Source: Panaeolus papilionaceus (taxonomy: Eukaryota > Basidiomycota > Agaricomycetes > Agaricales). From it: DNA of 64,000 nucleotides. How positions within the stretch are numbered: the first letter of the stretch is position 1; every line of letters begins with the position of its first letter. The notes under the pieces were generated by a model that saw only the letters and a list, made by a program, of their open reading frames with translations, had not been told where the DNA came from and made no database searches. Positions 1 to 11,739 of this stretch are shown piece by piece. The translations under genes were made by a program, and so were the position numbers. The DNA lies in NCBI GenBank assembly GCA_015501605.1, contig JADNRZ010000015.1, positions 744,001-808,000 of the forward strand. Reading direction: 5' to 3'.

Positions 1-2873
1 GCGAAGGGACCTCAGAAAATGGCCGCTCCTGTCAGCTCTGCTTCGTACAATAAGCAGCCACCTGCCAAGTTGCGCAAGGAACCGTCCAGGAGTGATACGG
101 AGGACGAAGGGAAGGAGAAGAAGAAGAAGCCCTCTGTTTTCAGCAATCTATTCAAGAGCAAGAAGGACAAGGGCAAGGACAGGAACGTCTCCGTTGGTTC
201 AGTTGACAGCAGCGAGTACACAGGCCGTACTTCTGAGGAGTCCAGTAGGTCTGGACATCGACCACCAGACCCAGCTCAGTCGCCCACTACAGCTGCGGCT
301 CAGCAACAACAGCAAGCTTTGACGCAGAAGACCGTTAGCACCCCGCCAATCGAGCAAGCACCATCCACCCCAGAGCGCACCATCCCACCTCAGGTATCCC
401 AGACTGCGAGCCAGCTGCGCCAGAGAGATCAACAACAACAAGCGCTTTACCAACAGTACCTCAATCGATCTCCCTCTTCTCCCCCGAGGCTCAGCCATCC
501 TATGGTCTCCAATCTGCGTCGGCCATCATGCGTAGCCCATCTTCCAATTCTGCTTTGGGTCCCCCCACTCCTCGCCCCCGTCCCGGCTCATTAATCCTTA
601 CCAGCCCATCAACTGACATTCAAGCTAATCTCAGTGTGATCCGCGTCTTTGCCGGCAAAAATTTACAGACCGAGGCCACTTTCAAAACAGTCCTGTTGAA
701 CCCATCCACCACATCTGCCGACTTGGTCAAGCAGGCCATACAACGTTTCCGACTTCCAACGCTGGACGACGCGGATGACTACTATCTCATCATCAAGCAG
801 GTTGAGGGCGGTGCATTCACTAAGCTTGACCCTGCTGAGTGCCCGCTTCAGGTGTTTGAGTCTCTCGTGGAATCTGCAGAGGTTCCACGTGTGAAGCGCA
901 GCAGTGTTGGTAGTATTAGCTCGATTGCTAGCAATCTGTCAATGCATCCTGCCATCAAGAAACTCTCTATGAACGACTTCTCGGACGACTCCGCCGTGAA
1001 GATTTACCTCAACCGTCGAAGAGGCGATTCTGGGGATGATAGTATGAGCGGACATGAAGGCGACGACACACTCACCGGCGATATTTCTCATGGAGAAGTC
1101 CCTGATATGCTTCCTGGAGGCAAGTCTAACTATCTCAGTGTGCTGACTTCGGGCAACGTCACGCCTGAGCGATTCACTTCGCCATCTATCCGGTTCCCAG
1201 TTCAGGTCGTCATTTACTCTGAGGATGTACCAGAGGATATGCAGTTCCACCCGACTACAGAAGCTATTGTGCTCAAGTCCACTGTCGACCCTAATGCGCC
1301 TGTTATGGTATCACCTAATCTTCGTCGCAAAATCTTCATGTTCCCCAAGAACATCACGGTGGCAGAAGTGACGGAAATTGGATTGGAGAGGTTTGGTATC
1401 CAGGATGGTGTTGTGGACGGTGGTGATGAGGTGGAGGACAAGACTACAAAGAGGCGCAGTGTGATCAGGGTGCGATATGGACTGAATGTGGCCATTGATG
1501 GGCATGGTGCGATATCTCTTTGTGCTTCTTTCCTTTCATGACTGACTGTTACAACGACAGAACGTGAGCTCACACCTTCAAGCAAAGTTATCGATGCATT
1601 CGTCAAACCACCCTCCTTCCGGCCTGCCGACCGCCAAGCCAAACGTCGTTCATTGGATTCTTCTACCTTGCTCGGCTCCGTTGACGACATCAAGTCCGAT
1701 GACCCCGTCTTTGTCCTCCGTCGCGCCACGTCATACCGTAACTCGACTTCTCGACGCCGTTTTTCTGCACCGCTGGATGAAATTGCACTTCAACATATGC
1801 ACCGCGAATCTACATCGAGTTATAACTCTGATGCACCTACTCCTGTGGATGAGAACAGGCTCAAGAGGCAGGAAATCATGGCTCAGAGGGCAGCACAACG
1901 CGCTAACCAGGAGAAGATCGTGTCAACGCAAACCAACTCTGTGCGTGGCATGGACGTCTTGCTTCCCGGAAACGTCATGATTCGCAGCTCGCGTTATGAC
2001 GTCGGCGACAAAATGCGGTATTCCTACGTCGAGCCTGACGGTGCTACCTACGACATCAGCGACATTATCGAAGAAGAGTGGCACGAAATGGACAACCACC
2101 ACAGGGACGTGTTGGAGGGGGTGATGCGTCGAGATAAGGATGGCATTGACAAATTGGACCGTGTTCTCAGTAAGATCCGGAAAGGCAAAGGCAAGGAAAA
2201 AGATTTCTCGTCGCTCTCCAGTACGGAGGGCCGCACCTTGTCTGTGTCTAATTCTTCTGTGTCTGAGTATTCAGGTGATGAAGGCGAAGGGAACAATGGT
2301 CCCGCCTCCATTGCAGAAAAAACTCAAGCACGAGCGACACCTGTGGCGGCGTCCCCTCCCGAGCAGTATTCTCGGCCGGGGACTACCACGCCAACTGGAG
2401 TTCGCGCATTGCCTATTCCTGGTCTCAATCCCCGCCGCAATCCTGCCGTTGGGTCTGCTAACGAGACATCAGGTCGCGGCACACCCCTTTCCGCACCTCA
2501 ATCCAATCTTGGAAGGGTGGCAGAAGAGCGTAGTCGTTCTGCCTCTAAAACGACTCAGCGCCGGCTTATCCTTCCCAAAGATGACTTTGGACTGTCTAAT
2601 ATGATGGCAATCATTGAGTTGAATGCTTCCAAGCCGAAGAGAGTAGAGCCTGTGCTGGATCCCGTTGATGAATTGTTGTTCGGTACTCCGCTAGATTTGG
2701 AGTCGTTGCATCCCGCTGTCCGGGAAATCTATGCTCCTGGGTTCAGGCAACTAGAGGAGATGGATAAGGTGATTTATGTTTCGTGTTACTTATGCATTCA
2801 GTCGCTCATTGCCTTCTGTCATCCCCAGGTTCTGGACACATACATTGCGCGATCCGCTGTTGGCGCGTTTTAA
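1..2873 (+). CDS. Ras-association (RA) domain protein, 3' part
   Basis: The frame is open from base 1, so the 5' end lies outside the window. Exons are read as <1-393, 495-1506, 1561-2768 and 2829-2873. The first intron (394-494) is tentative: the frame clearly changes between about 470 and 490, and a GTATCC...CTCAG intron is the best explanation I found. In order, the product has a Lys-rich stretch (KEKKKKPSVFSNLFKSKK), a Gln/Pro-rich low-complexity part, an RA/ubiquitin-like domain (about bases 620-880, SVIRVFAGKNLQ onward), a second RA-like fold (1195-1500), a charged segment with IIEEEWHEMD, a Ser/Pro-rich part, and a conserved-looking C-terminus around DELLFGTPLDLESLHP. RA domains bind small Ras-type GTPases, so a cytoplasmic or cortical signalling adaptor is likely. 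I cannot name the orthologue. Confidence 0.7.
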
Positions 2874-3279
2874 TTCTACATACATTTACGACACTCTTTA
2901 ACGTTTTCGATTTTCTGTTCTCTCTATATCTCTTTAAGCCGCTTTATCTTTTTCTGGCTGGTGCTACTCTCCTTTCAACCTTTTTCTTTTTTCCTTCTCT
3001 TGCTCGTCATCTGTTGTTTTCGCTGCTTTCTTGATACGATACTTTCCGATTTTATATCTGCCAGACATTTGTAATGCGTAAATCTGTACTTTTGAGTGCT
3101 TTGGGGCTTCTTTACTTTGGGTCTCATATTTATTCCTTTGACGCTCGCTCCCACCTATAAAACATTATAATTAGCAGACTGTTTTGAGCAACCAGGTAAA
3201 TTTTTGTGTGACGATGTGATGCATTCCGCTTCGGGTAATTTTTTCCAAAATGGTCTTCAGTTTCCTCGTCAGTCAACCA
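2874..3279. other. 3' flank of the RA-domain gene
   Basis: T-rich sequence after the stop codon, with several TTTT/CTTT tracts typical of a fungal 3' UTR and polyadenylation region. The last part (about 3180-3279) is the original upstream region of the RSA3-like gene, now pushed away by the MITE. No coding signal was seen. Confidence 0.5.
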
Positions 3280-3808
3280 TAGGGACTAACATGGTTAGGC
3301 CTTAACCGGATAAATGACACTAATTATCCGTATCCGTAACCTAAATTGCGTTACCGTGGGTTGATGGGTAATATCCGTGGTTTTGATGGATATCCGGGTA
3401 ATCCGTGCCTCTTGAGGCAAATGACTATGTGCTACCTGCAGGGTGTATAAAATACTCTCCTGAGGTAATTTCGAAACCTATCAATATTTTTTAAAATGTA
3501 TTTGGGGTATGCAGAGGGAGTACAGCCGTTTTTTGTGAAACCCCCCATTTCTAGAGACAGACAGGGGGATGGGTGACGTTGTCACGGCGCGTGACTCATC
3601 TTCATAATTGAGCAATTGATGATTGCATTAGAAATTTTTGTAATATAATAATTATTCCATTAATATTGTTATTAATATACAAGAAAGCGGACAGATTTCC
3701 CGGATTGAACCGGATATTGGGCGAACCGTACCCATACCGTACCGTAAATGGTCATGATCCGTGGTTATGTAACCGGATAGTACCCGGATAGACCCATGTT
3801 AGTCCCTA
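3280..3808. mobile_element. hAT-like MITE (non-autonomous DNA transposon)
   Basis: A 529-bp element with 15-bp perfect terminal inverted repeats, TAGGGACTAACATGG at 3280-3294 and its reverse complement at 3794-3808. It is flanked by near-identical 8-bp direct repeats, GTCAACCA (3272-3279) and CTCAACCA (3809-3816), matching at 7 of 8 positions. A TAGGG terminus with an 8-bp target duplication fits the hAT superfamily. Both ends carry many subterminal copies of ATCCGT and ACCGGATA in both orientations, as expected for transposase-binding repeats. There is no transposase ORF, so it is non-autonomous. It sits 13 bp before the ATG of the RSA3-like gene and must supply or displace that gene's proximal promoter and 5' UTR. 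A Tc1/mariner reading (TA duplication with a 13-bp TIR) is possible but explains the 8-bp repeats less well. Confidence 0.85.
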
Positions 3809-3821
3809 CTCAACCACCATC

Positions 3822-4507
3822 ATGCCTCCTCCACCAGCTAAACCCGCTACGCAACGGCGGAGAAATAGAAAAAGAAAGAGAAGAGCAGCATCTTCGTCTT
3901 CATCTTCGTCTTCATCAGATTCCAGCGATTCTAGTGATGATGGAAGAACGACAAAACCAACAATTGTAACAAAACCACCACCAGCTGCAAGTTCGGAGTC
4001 AGAGTCGGATTCGGATTCAGATTCATCTTCGTCATCATCATCTTCAAGCTCATCGGACGATGAAGCCCCATCCAAAATGAGAGGTAGGATAACTGCACCC
4101 GCTGCGTCTAAATCTGTGGACCCAGAGACAATGAAGCCAGTGCGGAGAAGACTTTCACCGTCCCCATCACCTCCACCTACCAATCTCCCTACCTTTTTGC
4201 CTTCGGAGGAGTCTGTGTCCCACGAAGCATCAAAAGTGAACGAACAGGACTTGAAGGATCGTTTCAAACAGTTTTGGATGTCTTCTGTAGCAGATGGATT
4301 CCAAGCTGATTTGGAGACTATTCGGACGGTGTGTCATGTATTACTTCTGAATGGTTTAGGTCGCTAAAGAAGTCTCTCTTATAGGAACCTAACCTTGGAA
4401 CGTCGCGACTAGCACTCCTGATTGACTCCTTAGCTTCTGGTGCCGATGTCTTTAGTTCGTCGCGGAACGGCACAGACGTCAACGAGATGGAGGTCGTCCT
4501 CAATTAA
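3822..4507 (+). CDS. RSA3: Ribosome assembly protein 3 (RSA3-like)
   Basis: Exons 3822-4328 and 4385-4507 (56-bp intron) give 209 residues. The N-terminal two thirds is low complexity: a Lys/Arg-rich nuclear-localisation-like stretch near residues 12-20, then runs of Ser and Ser-Asp/Ser-Glu. The C-terminal domain spans the intron and reads FKQFWMSSVADGFQADLE...EPNLGTSRLALLIDSLASGADVF, the RSA3 signature of an (F/W)-rich start, an EPN turn and a LIDSLA(S/A)GADVF end. Yeast Rsa3 is a nucleolar factor needed for an early step of 60S subunit maturation; the same role is inferred here. The MITE lies immediately upstream, so transcription must start within or beyond it. The domain itself is intact. 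Confidence 0.85.
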
Positions 4508-5404
4508 TGTTTTACAGCAGTCTTGGACGAATGAACAAAATTCAGCCTTCATACTGTATGTACTATTTCGATCACACACACACGCATCAAGATCTCTTTG
4601 GAGTATATTCCCTATCTCCCTTACATCCGTTCCTCCCTTTCTTCCAATTGTATATGATTATTATCACGCTGTAAGTCGTATAATCTCATGCCAGGTTGTA
4701 TAATGACCCACTCACGCTTTGCAGTTGTTATAGTCCTAACCAGTGCTGGTCATGTAACACCATCTGTGAAGGAGAAAGTTGAATAAATGGGTCGACTTAT
4801 ACGCATTTTTGTTCTGGTAGTCTTGAAAGGGCTGAAGGTGATGGATTCATTAAGTTGAAGTCGAGTGCTCAGTACCAACATCTGAATTCGCAGGATCACT
4901 GACTCCGGCTTTGAGCTTGATTCATCTGCACGAAGTCGTTAATCAAATACAACAATTCAATCTCATTATCTCCCCTATCCACCGATGACCAAGTCGGGTT
5001 AACGGAGAGGTCTTGGTGCATTTGCTATCAACGGATACGTACTTTGGTGGTAATTATCAACTTGCCAAGGACTCATTTGCACAGAGTCAATGTGCAATCA
5101 GAGGGTCCGCTATGGTCCAACATGATATCCGCAGACAAATCATTAGGTCACCAGTGACGATGTGACTCGATGTGACATGGTTGGTTGTCGGGATTGCGTC
5201 GGCCAATAGCATAGCGGCGCTATATCTCCAAATCTGACTCGTCGCGACGTCTTTGACCTAAATAGGAAATGATGCGCTCCTTGCGCCAAGATGAATAACC
5301 ATTGTCAAGTCATGGGACCATTTTCAGGGTCTTGATCCAGACTTTCATTATGGCTTTAAATACCAAGGCAAACTCGATTCAAAGCCTTACTGCTTCACCC
5401 CACG
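4508..5404. other. Intergenic region before the ankyrin gene
   Basis: No convincing coding frame. The end nearest the ankyrin gene has a TATA-like TTTAAATA at about 5355-5362, roughly 45 bp before the ATG, so this is probably the promoter. A CA-rich microsatellite-like stretch (ACACACACAC) lies near 4573-4583. Confidence 0.4.
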
Positions 5405-8400
5405 ATGCAACCCACTCCTGAAATTCAAGCTTTTATCGATCGCATTGAAGCTTTGCCAGCTGGGCCTGGTGTTAGTGACAGCCTCAACGTCGCGTTGAAA
5501 CCCTCTATCGACGAGGAGATCGAACTTCGCAAGCTGTTTGCCAACGATCGTCAAAACACGCGTCTTTCCAACCCCCATGTCGGTCTCGTAGATGTTTTCG
5601 CTGCATCTGACGCGATTCGCACCACCAGAGCCAGAATTGTAGCAGATGATGATGACCTTTCGGCCAAATATGTGATGCCACTCGCCGATGCCAAACGCAG
5701 GAAGGAAGGCGCTCCAGCGATGGTCAGCGATCTTGAAGAGTTCAAAAAGAACTGGGCCATCTTCAGTGAAGGATCTCTTTCTCAGCTTATCGATTGGAGC
5801 AATGTCGTTGCTGCTGGAGGCTCTGTTCTCGCCTGCTTGACTCCACTGGACCCAGAGGTCAGCAAGTCAAAGCGTAATATCAGAAAGCACTATCACTCTT
5901 CTGCCTACCCCACCTCTGATGTCGATCTCTTTTTGTGGGGTTTGACCCAAGAGCAAGTACGTGCTTTGATCGATAGGGGCACGTTTTTGTGCTCACCCTT
6001 GATTCATATAGGCCGAGAAAAAGATCATCCAAATCTATGAGGCTGTCAGGGATTCTGTTCCCTGGGATGTGACCTGCATTCGTACCAAGCACACGGTTTC
6101 TATTCATTGTATGCTTGTCCCATTTGTGTCATTCGGTCCGAGTGTACTCACCTGTTCTCGTTAGGTCAATACCCCTACCGCTCCGTGCAAATCGTTCTTC
6201 GTTTATACCACTCCCCTGCAGAGATTCTTGCTGGCTTCGATATTGATGCTCCTTGTTGTGCCTATGATGGTCAGTTAACATTTCAGGTTATTTGAAAATG
6301 TGTCTGATAGCTATCTAGGACAACGTGTATGGGCCAACCCTCGAGCTGTTGTGGCTATGATGCGCCAGTGCAATACTGTGGACATGACAAGGCGTTCCCC
6401 ATCTTATGAAGTTCGTCTCGCCAAATACTCGAGCCGAGGCTACGAAGTCTATGTTCCAGAACTTCGTCGCGATGAAGTTGATCCCACTGTATGTTCTATT
6501 CTTCTAATATAGAAACTTTTAAAACTTATGAGCGACGTAGATCTATGAACGAGCCATCTCAAAGATGGAAGGCTTAGCAAGACTTCTGGTTCTTGAGAAA
6601 CTTTCTGACACAGACAAACGTCAAGCGTTCATGAACGGACGCAGGAGCCTTCGTGGTCGACCTGACTCTGACACCTATAGCTACTACCGCCGCCGCAACA
6701 GGAGAAAGTATAAAGGCGACCTCAAGGTTGAAGAGTCCATCGGAGGTCTCGAGAATAACAATTACGATGTGGCCACATTGCATATTCCATACGGCCCTGG
6801 GTGGGACGCTCGTCGTATTGACAAGCTTGTCTACCAAACTGTGAGTATTTATTTAACTGCCTTGCTAGAACGCGTCTGACCTGCATCATCAGGATTTGGG
6901 AATGAATTGTATGCACCTTTCTGGCACCATTAACAACCGCAACTTATTATAAATTTCTAGCCACTTTCAACCCCAAAAACAAGGGTAGGAGGCTGCATCG
7001 TCACCCGGCATTCTTTGGAACGATTGAGGAAGTCCTCGAAGATTGTTGCGAGGTGATTATATCTCCACATGCACAGACCGAAATATTTACTAACTGTTTT
7101 TTAGTATTGCCCAAAGCCTATCGACGACGACGAAATAGAGCTCCAAAAGCAAGAGGATGAAAACTACATTCGTGGCCGCATCCAGTGCGTATTCAATCAT
7201 TCACTAATCTCGTCCAGTCTCTGATGATTATTTTCAGATTCATCGAAGAGAACCCCGGTCGCCAAACTATGAGTGGAAGCTTCAACCCCATCGATGAAGG
7301 CGAATGGAGCGAACAAACCTACATGAAACCAGCTCAGAAGTTGTTCGCTGCTATTGCCATCAAAGATCGTGAGGCTGTTAAGAAACTTCTCGCTGAAGGC
7401 ATCGACGTGAACCAGCGTGACCATGTTGGTCGCACTTGCTTGCACGTTGCCATCTACTGCAACGCCAGTGACATCGCTTGTGATCTCATCGACGCTGGCG
7501 CCAGAATTTCCGCTCGTATTGCAGACGGACGTGCCCCTATTCACCTTGCTGCTCAATTCAACCAGATCGACGTTATTCGTAAACTAATCGAGAGGAGCGC
7601 GAAGAATGAGGAAGAAGACAAGAAGAAGGCTGCTTCCGCTGGGGAAGATGAGGAAAAAGAGGGTGATGTCCCAGGCCCCAATACGTCTTCTGAGGATGAT
7701 TGGAGCTCTCATGATGAGGATGGTATGGAAATCGTGGAAGCTGAGGATGCTGATGGCGATGATGAGGACGACGACGACGACGATGATGATGATGATGACG
7801 ATGAGGAGGACAGGCCAAAGAAGAAATCTGGGGCCAAAGCGGAGGAGTCACAAGAGGAATCCAAGGAAGCTATTCCTGACGATGAAGAAGACCAACCCGA
7901 CATCATTGACATCAACGAGGCAGATTGGGACTTCGGCTTTACCGCCCTCGCATATGCAATCCTATACGGTTCTTTAGAGACTCTAGACGCTCTCATCGTT
8001 GCAGGGGCGGATGCTAAGGCTCCTTCCAGCCCCAAGGATAAGAGACCTATACACCCTCTGACTCTCACCATCATCCGACCGGACGAGGACGAGGCGTGCA
8101 AGGTTGCGGAGCGACTTCTTCAGGCTGGTGCCACCTGTTCCACGGCCAACGACAACATGGAGACTATATTCCACTTGATGGTCGTCTCTGGACGAAGCAA
8201 GCTCATATCAACCATTCTTCGCTGTGACCCAAGCTCGAAGACGATGCTGGACTTCCCTGCACTTGAATACCAGAGGGTTGTTTTCCCTGTCGTTACAGCG
8301 ATTGACAAGGGCAACTACGAGGTCTTAGCTATACTGCTTGCACACGGAGCTAAGCTTCGTCTCGATGAAGCTGATACCACTCGTTCAATAGACGCGGCGT

Positions 8401-11400
8401 GAGTTTGCCCTTATAATTCATGTTTCACGGTGTCTGACCTGTTCAATTGCCTTACAGCTCCAACAGCGTGCGTCAGCGTGCACTTGGATACAACCCTCCC
8501 AAGAACCATCTCAACCTCGCGTTCAAACCCCTTGAGGTTGCCTTGTACCGCCACGACGAAGTTGCAAAACTTCTCGTTGCCCTAGGCTCTGACCTCGATG
8601 TTGGTATTCGTCGTGCCCTTCGTTCATATGTCAGCGTCGACGAGAAGTTCACTTTTAAAGATTGGGTCGATTTTATCCTGCTCAACGTGGAGTATCAGCA
8701 AGCAGAGGAAGAGAACGCCCTCAATGCGATGGAAGAAGATATGGTTGAGAAGATTGTCGAGGAGACGACTCCATGGCGGAAGTTCTATCGAGCATACCGT
8801 GAAAAGGTCGAGGCAAAGAAGGAGGAAGAGGTAAAGCAGGACGAGCTTCCTCCCCGCCAGAAGTTCGAACGAGACGTTAAGGAGAAGATGAACCACCTCA
8901 GTGATGCCAGGGCCTACTTTGGTGCTCTCAAGGAGGACCTCCAGAATGCCGGAGCCAAATCATGGAAGGAGGTCTACCCGGACGACGCGACAACTGCTGG
9001 TGGCAAGAATTACTCGTACACCGCTTCCAAGTACACTCCGCAGCAACCCGAGAAGCAGGGGACATCCTATGTCTACCTTACCATTTCCAGCTACTCAAGG
9101 AATTCAGTACCAGAGCATTTGACCCCACTTTACCACGAGCTTTTTGAGGCTTGCTATGCAGGTGATAACAAGAGGATCGAGGAGCTGTGTTTGCCTCCAA
9201 AGGACTTCGTCGGCACCACCAACCCCCTCAACATCTCCGTGAAGATGGTCGACGATACTATGTCCACTTACAGTGCTCACGGTAAGTTTTATTCTCTATC
9301 TTGCAGGCATCATACTTATGTAGAAATTTTCAGGTTATACTCCGTTGTTTGCAGCCGTGATGGGCAGGCATTGGTCCACTGCTAAGCTGATTCTTGCCAT
9401 TGCTGTCGCTCAGTACAAGCCCGACGACGATGAAGATAACGAATACAAGTTTGATGACTCGGGTATGTTTATGACTAAACGTCTTGTTTGGGTTGAAATT
9501 AATCTCGTGTGCAGATGCAGACTCCGACGAGTCTTATGACTCGGACGCAACTGTAGATCGCCCTCGATTCAACTTCGTCGACATCGCCACTCGCTCTTCT
9601 GCTGTTCAATGCACCACTCCCCCGTATAAAATGCTTACAGACACTGAAACTCCATACCGACACTGCGAGACACACGGCAAGGAAAACAAGACCCTGCTTT
9701 CCCGCATGATCAGCGAGAAAGACTTTGAAGGGTTCATCCAAATTGCTAATCTGTATCAAACTCTACCCAAACCGCCTACCTTCCCCGAAAGCATACTGTC
9801 TTCCATTGTGGAGTGGGATCAACCCGAAATGCTAGACGAATTTATCCGTAGAACAGGCTATGGCATCAACGTCAAGAACGCGCAAAAGGATGGCGATGAA
9901 GCCGACCTCCCTGTCCTTGTGAATGATCAGAATAAGCTCTATCTTGGTCTTAACGTCCATGGCAAGAAGCGTGCCGACCTAGCCCGAAAGAACGACCCAG
10001 ATGCCAACCAGGACGAAAGCACAGAGCACCCGCTTCTCTGGACTGCTGCTCGCCAAGGAGCGAAGAAGATCATCGAATATTTGTCTTCTGATAAGCCGCT
10101 TGCAGCGTACAAGTTCTACTCGATGAGCCGTAGTGACGAAAAGGCTATTTGGATTCGACGCGCCCAGGATCTGGAGAAGAGACTCCCGACTTTCCTTGGG
10201 TGGACCATAAACTCCCTCGGAGAAAGCCCTGTTACTGCTGCTATCCTGGGCGATCAACTAGATGCTCTCAAGCTTATGGAGACAAATAACAAGAAGCTAT
10301 TTGCTGAAGCTTATGAGACAAAGTGAGCGTTTTATAAATTGTGATGTTTCCCAGAACCGTTATTGACCATGTCGTCATCAGACTTCAATACCTTGGGATT
10401 TTGCCTTTCAAACTTGCTGTCAAAACCAGGCTCGACAAGAAAACCCTTGAATATATCCTATCAAAATACCCAGATGCTGTTCACGATCGTGACCTTTTGA
10501 AAGGGTAGGTTCCCAAATTACTGATCAATGACCCATGGGACTGAAAATGCCTTTTAGTTGGAACATATACCACGAGCTTGCGTATTGGCGCGACGGCGAC
10601 CTTGTGCAGTATTTCCTGAAAAAACTCCCGCGCTCGACAAACGAAACTCTTCTCTCACAACGCTCCAAATATCGTTGGAATACGGTACGTGACTTCTAGT
10701 TTGTGTGGCTTAACTTTCTCTCATGGCCAACAGCCACTCCTTATTGCTGTCAAACAAAGTGCCCCCCGTATCGTCAAGCTCTTCCTTGAGTACTTGGGCA
10801 AGGAGTGTCTGGATCGCGATGTCGATGCACAAACACCCCTCCTTGTATCCGTCAAGGAGAAATACGTCGAGATAACCAAGGCATTCCTCGCCGTTTCGTC
10901 GACTGAAGGCCTCTTGGTGGAAAATGCTGTCGGCAACACGATCATGGACATTGCAGCCCTCAACGAGCTTACATTGCGCACGCAAAGCTTCCATCAGACG
11001 GTGTCATCCCCTAGCGAGCTATACAACAACAATGTGCGCTCCCTTGCGACTTCTAATCCTGGCGGCATTCAAGAGTTGGAGAAAAAATCCCGCGACCTTC
11101 GCCTGGCAGTTGATCAGCTTCTGGATGAAGGAAGACTCAAGCGATCCACCGCTCTGACGACTCAGTTAATGAACCTGATTAAGAACCTCGAAAGTCGCGC
11201 TATCTCCGTAAAAGCTGCCGAAGATTCTCTTGTCAAAATCCCGAAGAAGAAAGAGGAAGAGGACCCAGACGCGACAGATAAAGTGGACACTCAAGAGGTT
11301 TATGACCTTGTGAAAGAAGCCTGGGCTCGCACGAAGACTGACCCCAAGGCCCACCGCCAGCTTGTTCACTTGATGGATGTTCAGGCCTCTGTCAAGGCTG

Positions 11401-11576
11401 CATTGGACAAGGCTTCCCTGAAGAACCCCTATGAGAACGACTACTACGGCTACTATAACCGCAGGAGTGAAGAGGAGTTGGAGGATGAGGAGGACGACGG
11501 TAGGAAGGCGAGGAAGAGCAGTATGGTCTTCCAGGATGCCTCTGTTCGCTCGACTATGAACTACGACACTTTGTAA
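5405..11576 (+). CDS. Large ankyrin protein with N-terminal nucleotidyltransferase-like region
   Basis: Fifteen exons give a protein of 1,808 residues: 5405-5956, 6012-6108, 6165-6269, 6319-6488, 6541-6840, 6893-6908, 6961-7052, 7105-7184, 7238-8398, 8458-9281, 9334-9462, 9515-10322, 10382-10504, 10558-10684, 10734-11576. Exon 6 is only 16 nt. The N-terminus has AAGGSVL (around residue 139) followed by SDVDLFLWG (Asp172 and Asp174) and then YPYRSVQIVLRLYHSP and EILAGFDID, an order reminiscent of the polymerase-beta nucleotidyltransferase fold (G-S, then D-x-D). Ankyrin repeats begin near DREAVKKLLAEGIDVNQRD and continue as NxxLxxAIxxG-type units. They are interrupted by an acidic insert with about ten consecutive Asp (coded near 7770-7802) and followed by further ankyrin-like units and charged C-terminal helices. 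No signal peptide or membrane segment is visible. Substrate and role are unknown, and the enzymatic assignment is inference. Confidence 0.75.
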
Positions 11577-11739
11577 ACTTATGATACTCACGCACCACTT
11601 CGACATGACATCTGTACACTACCGTTTTACGTTTCTATATCACGATTTTTCTCAATTGAGGGATGGACGATGAGGAACATGTATCTTGTACGACTCGTTC
11701 TCCGCCAATAATCATGACCACTACGGTGACAGTTCAAAG

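Noticed and set aside
3280..3808. Tc1/mariner-type interpretation of the MITE with a TA target duplication
   Set aside because: TA pairs do flank a 13-bp repeat, but the 15-bp TAGGG repeat with a 7/8-matching 8-bp duplication explains more of the flanking sequence.
3806..4267. Minus-strand ORF of 153 codons opposite the RSA3 gene
   Set aside because: It is the complement of Ser/Asp repeats and shows only low-complexity Asp/Glu/Ser runs; the plus-strand frame carries the recognisable domain.
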